A program made the position numbers and the translations under genes. 64,000 nt of DNA from Clostridia bacterium (GTDB lineage: Bacteria; Bacillota; Clostridia; Christensenellales; CAG-138), in the NCBI GenBank assembly GCA_017514685.1, contig JAFWJN010000056.1:57609-121608 (forward strand), in the 5' to 3' direction. Position 1 is the first letter of the stretch, and the number at the start of each line of letters is the position of its first letter. The notes under the pieces are model-generated. The model did no database searches. It had not been told where the DNA came from and worked only from the letters and a program-made list of their open reading frames with translations. This document shows, piece after piece, positions 63,986 to 64,000 of the stretch.

Positions 63986-64000
63986 TACGCTGCGCCGGCG

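Overview
The window is a gene-dense chromosomal segment of low-to-moderate GC content from a Gram-positive, anaerobe-type Firmicute, most likely class Clostridia. The evidence is a PASTA-type Ser/Thr kinase with its PP2C phosphatase, the Prp protease next to an L27 carrying a cleavable N-terminal extension, a T-box leader before valS, a preQ1-I riboswitch before queT, two D,D-carboxypeptidases, a pyrophosphate-type phosphofructokinase and an RNase P RNA that reads as type A rather than the Bacillus type B. I cannot assign a genus. No insertion sequence, prophage, CRISPR array or rRNA is visible; it is mostly housekeeping DNA.

Layout. 1-7786 (+): clipped pyrimidine-nucleoside phosphorylase, polA, coaE, a lytic transglycosylase, lspA, rluD and a DUF885 lipoprotein, mostly overlapping. 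7825-10744 (+): promoter, T-box leader and valS. 10902-14294 (+): a large exported CotH-type protein with four lamin-tail-like repeats. 14303-21851 (-): an eight-gene operon def-fmt-rsmB-rlmN-prpC-prkC-rsgA-rpe with a clear promoter and a clear terminator. 22005-24236 (+): a membrane-bound XRE/LiaF-like regulator and an AAA/CYTH fusion. 24295-27284 (-): mrp, an aspartate aminotransferase and a membrane coiled-coil protein. 27281-30598 (-): cobB, ftsZ and ftsA. 30801-36616 (+): an alpha/beta hydrolase, prmA-rsmE-mtaB-hit, and murC. 36660-43532 (-): nadD/yqeK-rsfS-deoC-apeB, a domain-swapped XdhC protein, pfp and queT. 43645-46925 (+): tRNA-Ser, dapA-dapB, rplU-prp-rpmA. 46924-53679 (-): two dac genes, a phosphodiesterase, rdgB, rqcH and an MBL lipoprotein. 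53766-63184 (+): a radical SAM pair, rng, a membrane coiled-coil protein, mnmA-trmK-nif3-zinc ribbon, rnpB and trpS, followed by a P-loop protein. From 63850 to the right edge the DNA becomes GC-rich and full of nested inverted repeats, unlike anything else here.

How the genes fit together. Most of the window serves translation: rRNA and tRNA modification, N-terminal formyl and deformylase processing, ribosome assembly and rescue, and aminoacyl-tRNA synthesis. A second theme is the envelope and division (ftsA, ftsZ, murC, dac pair, lytic transglycosylase, lspA, PASTA kinase). A third is nucleotide, NAD and diaminopimelate supply. Several starts were moved downstream of the longest open frame because a Shine-Dalgarno, an ATGA overlap or family alignment supports the inner start; TTG starts are used for polA, the B12 radical SAM gene and one membrane protein.
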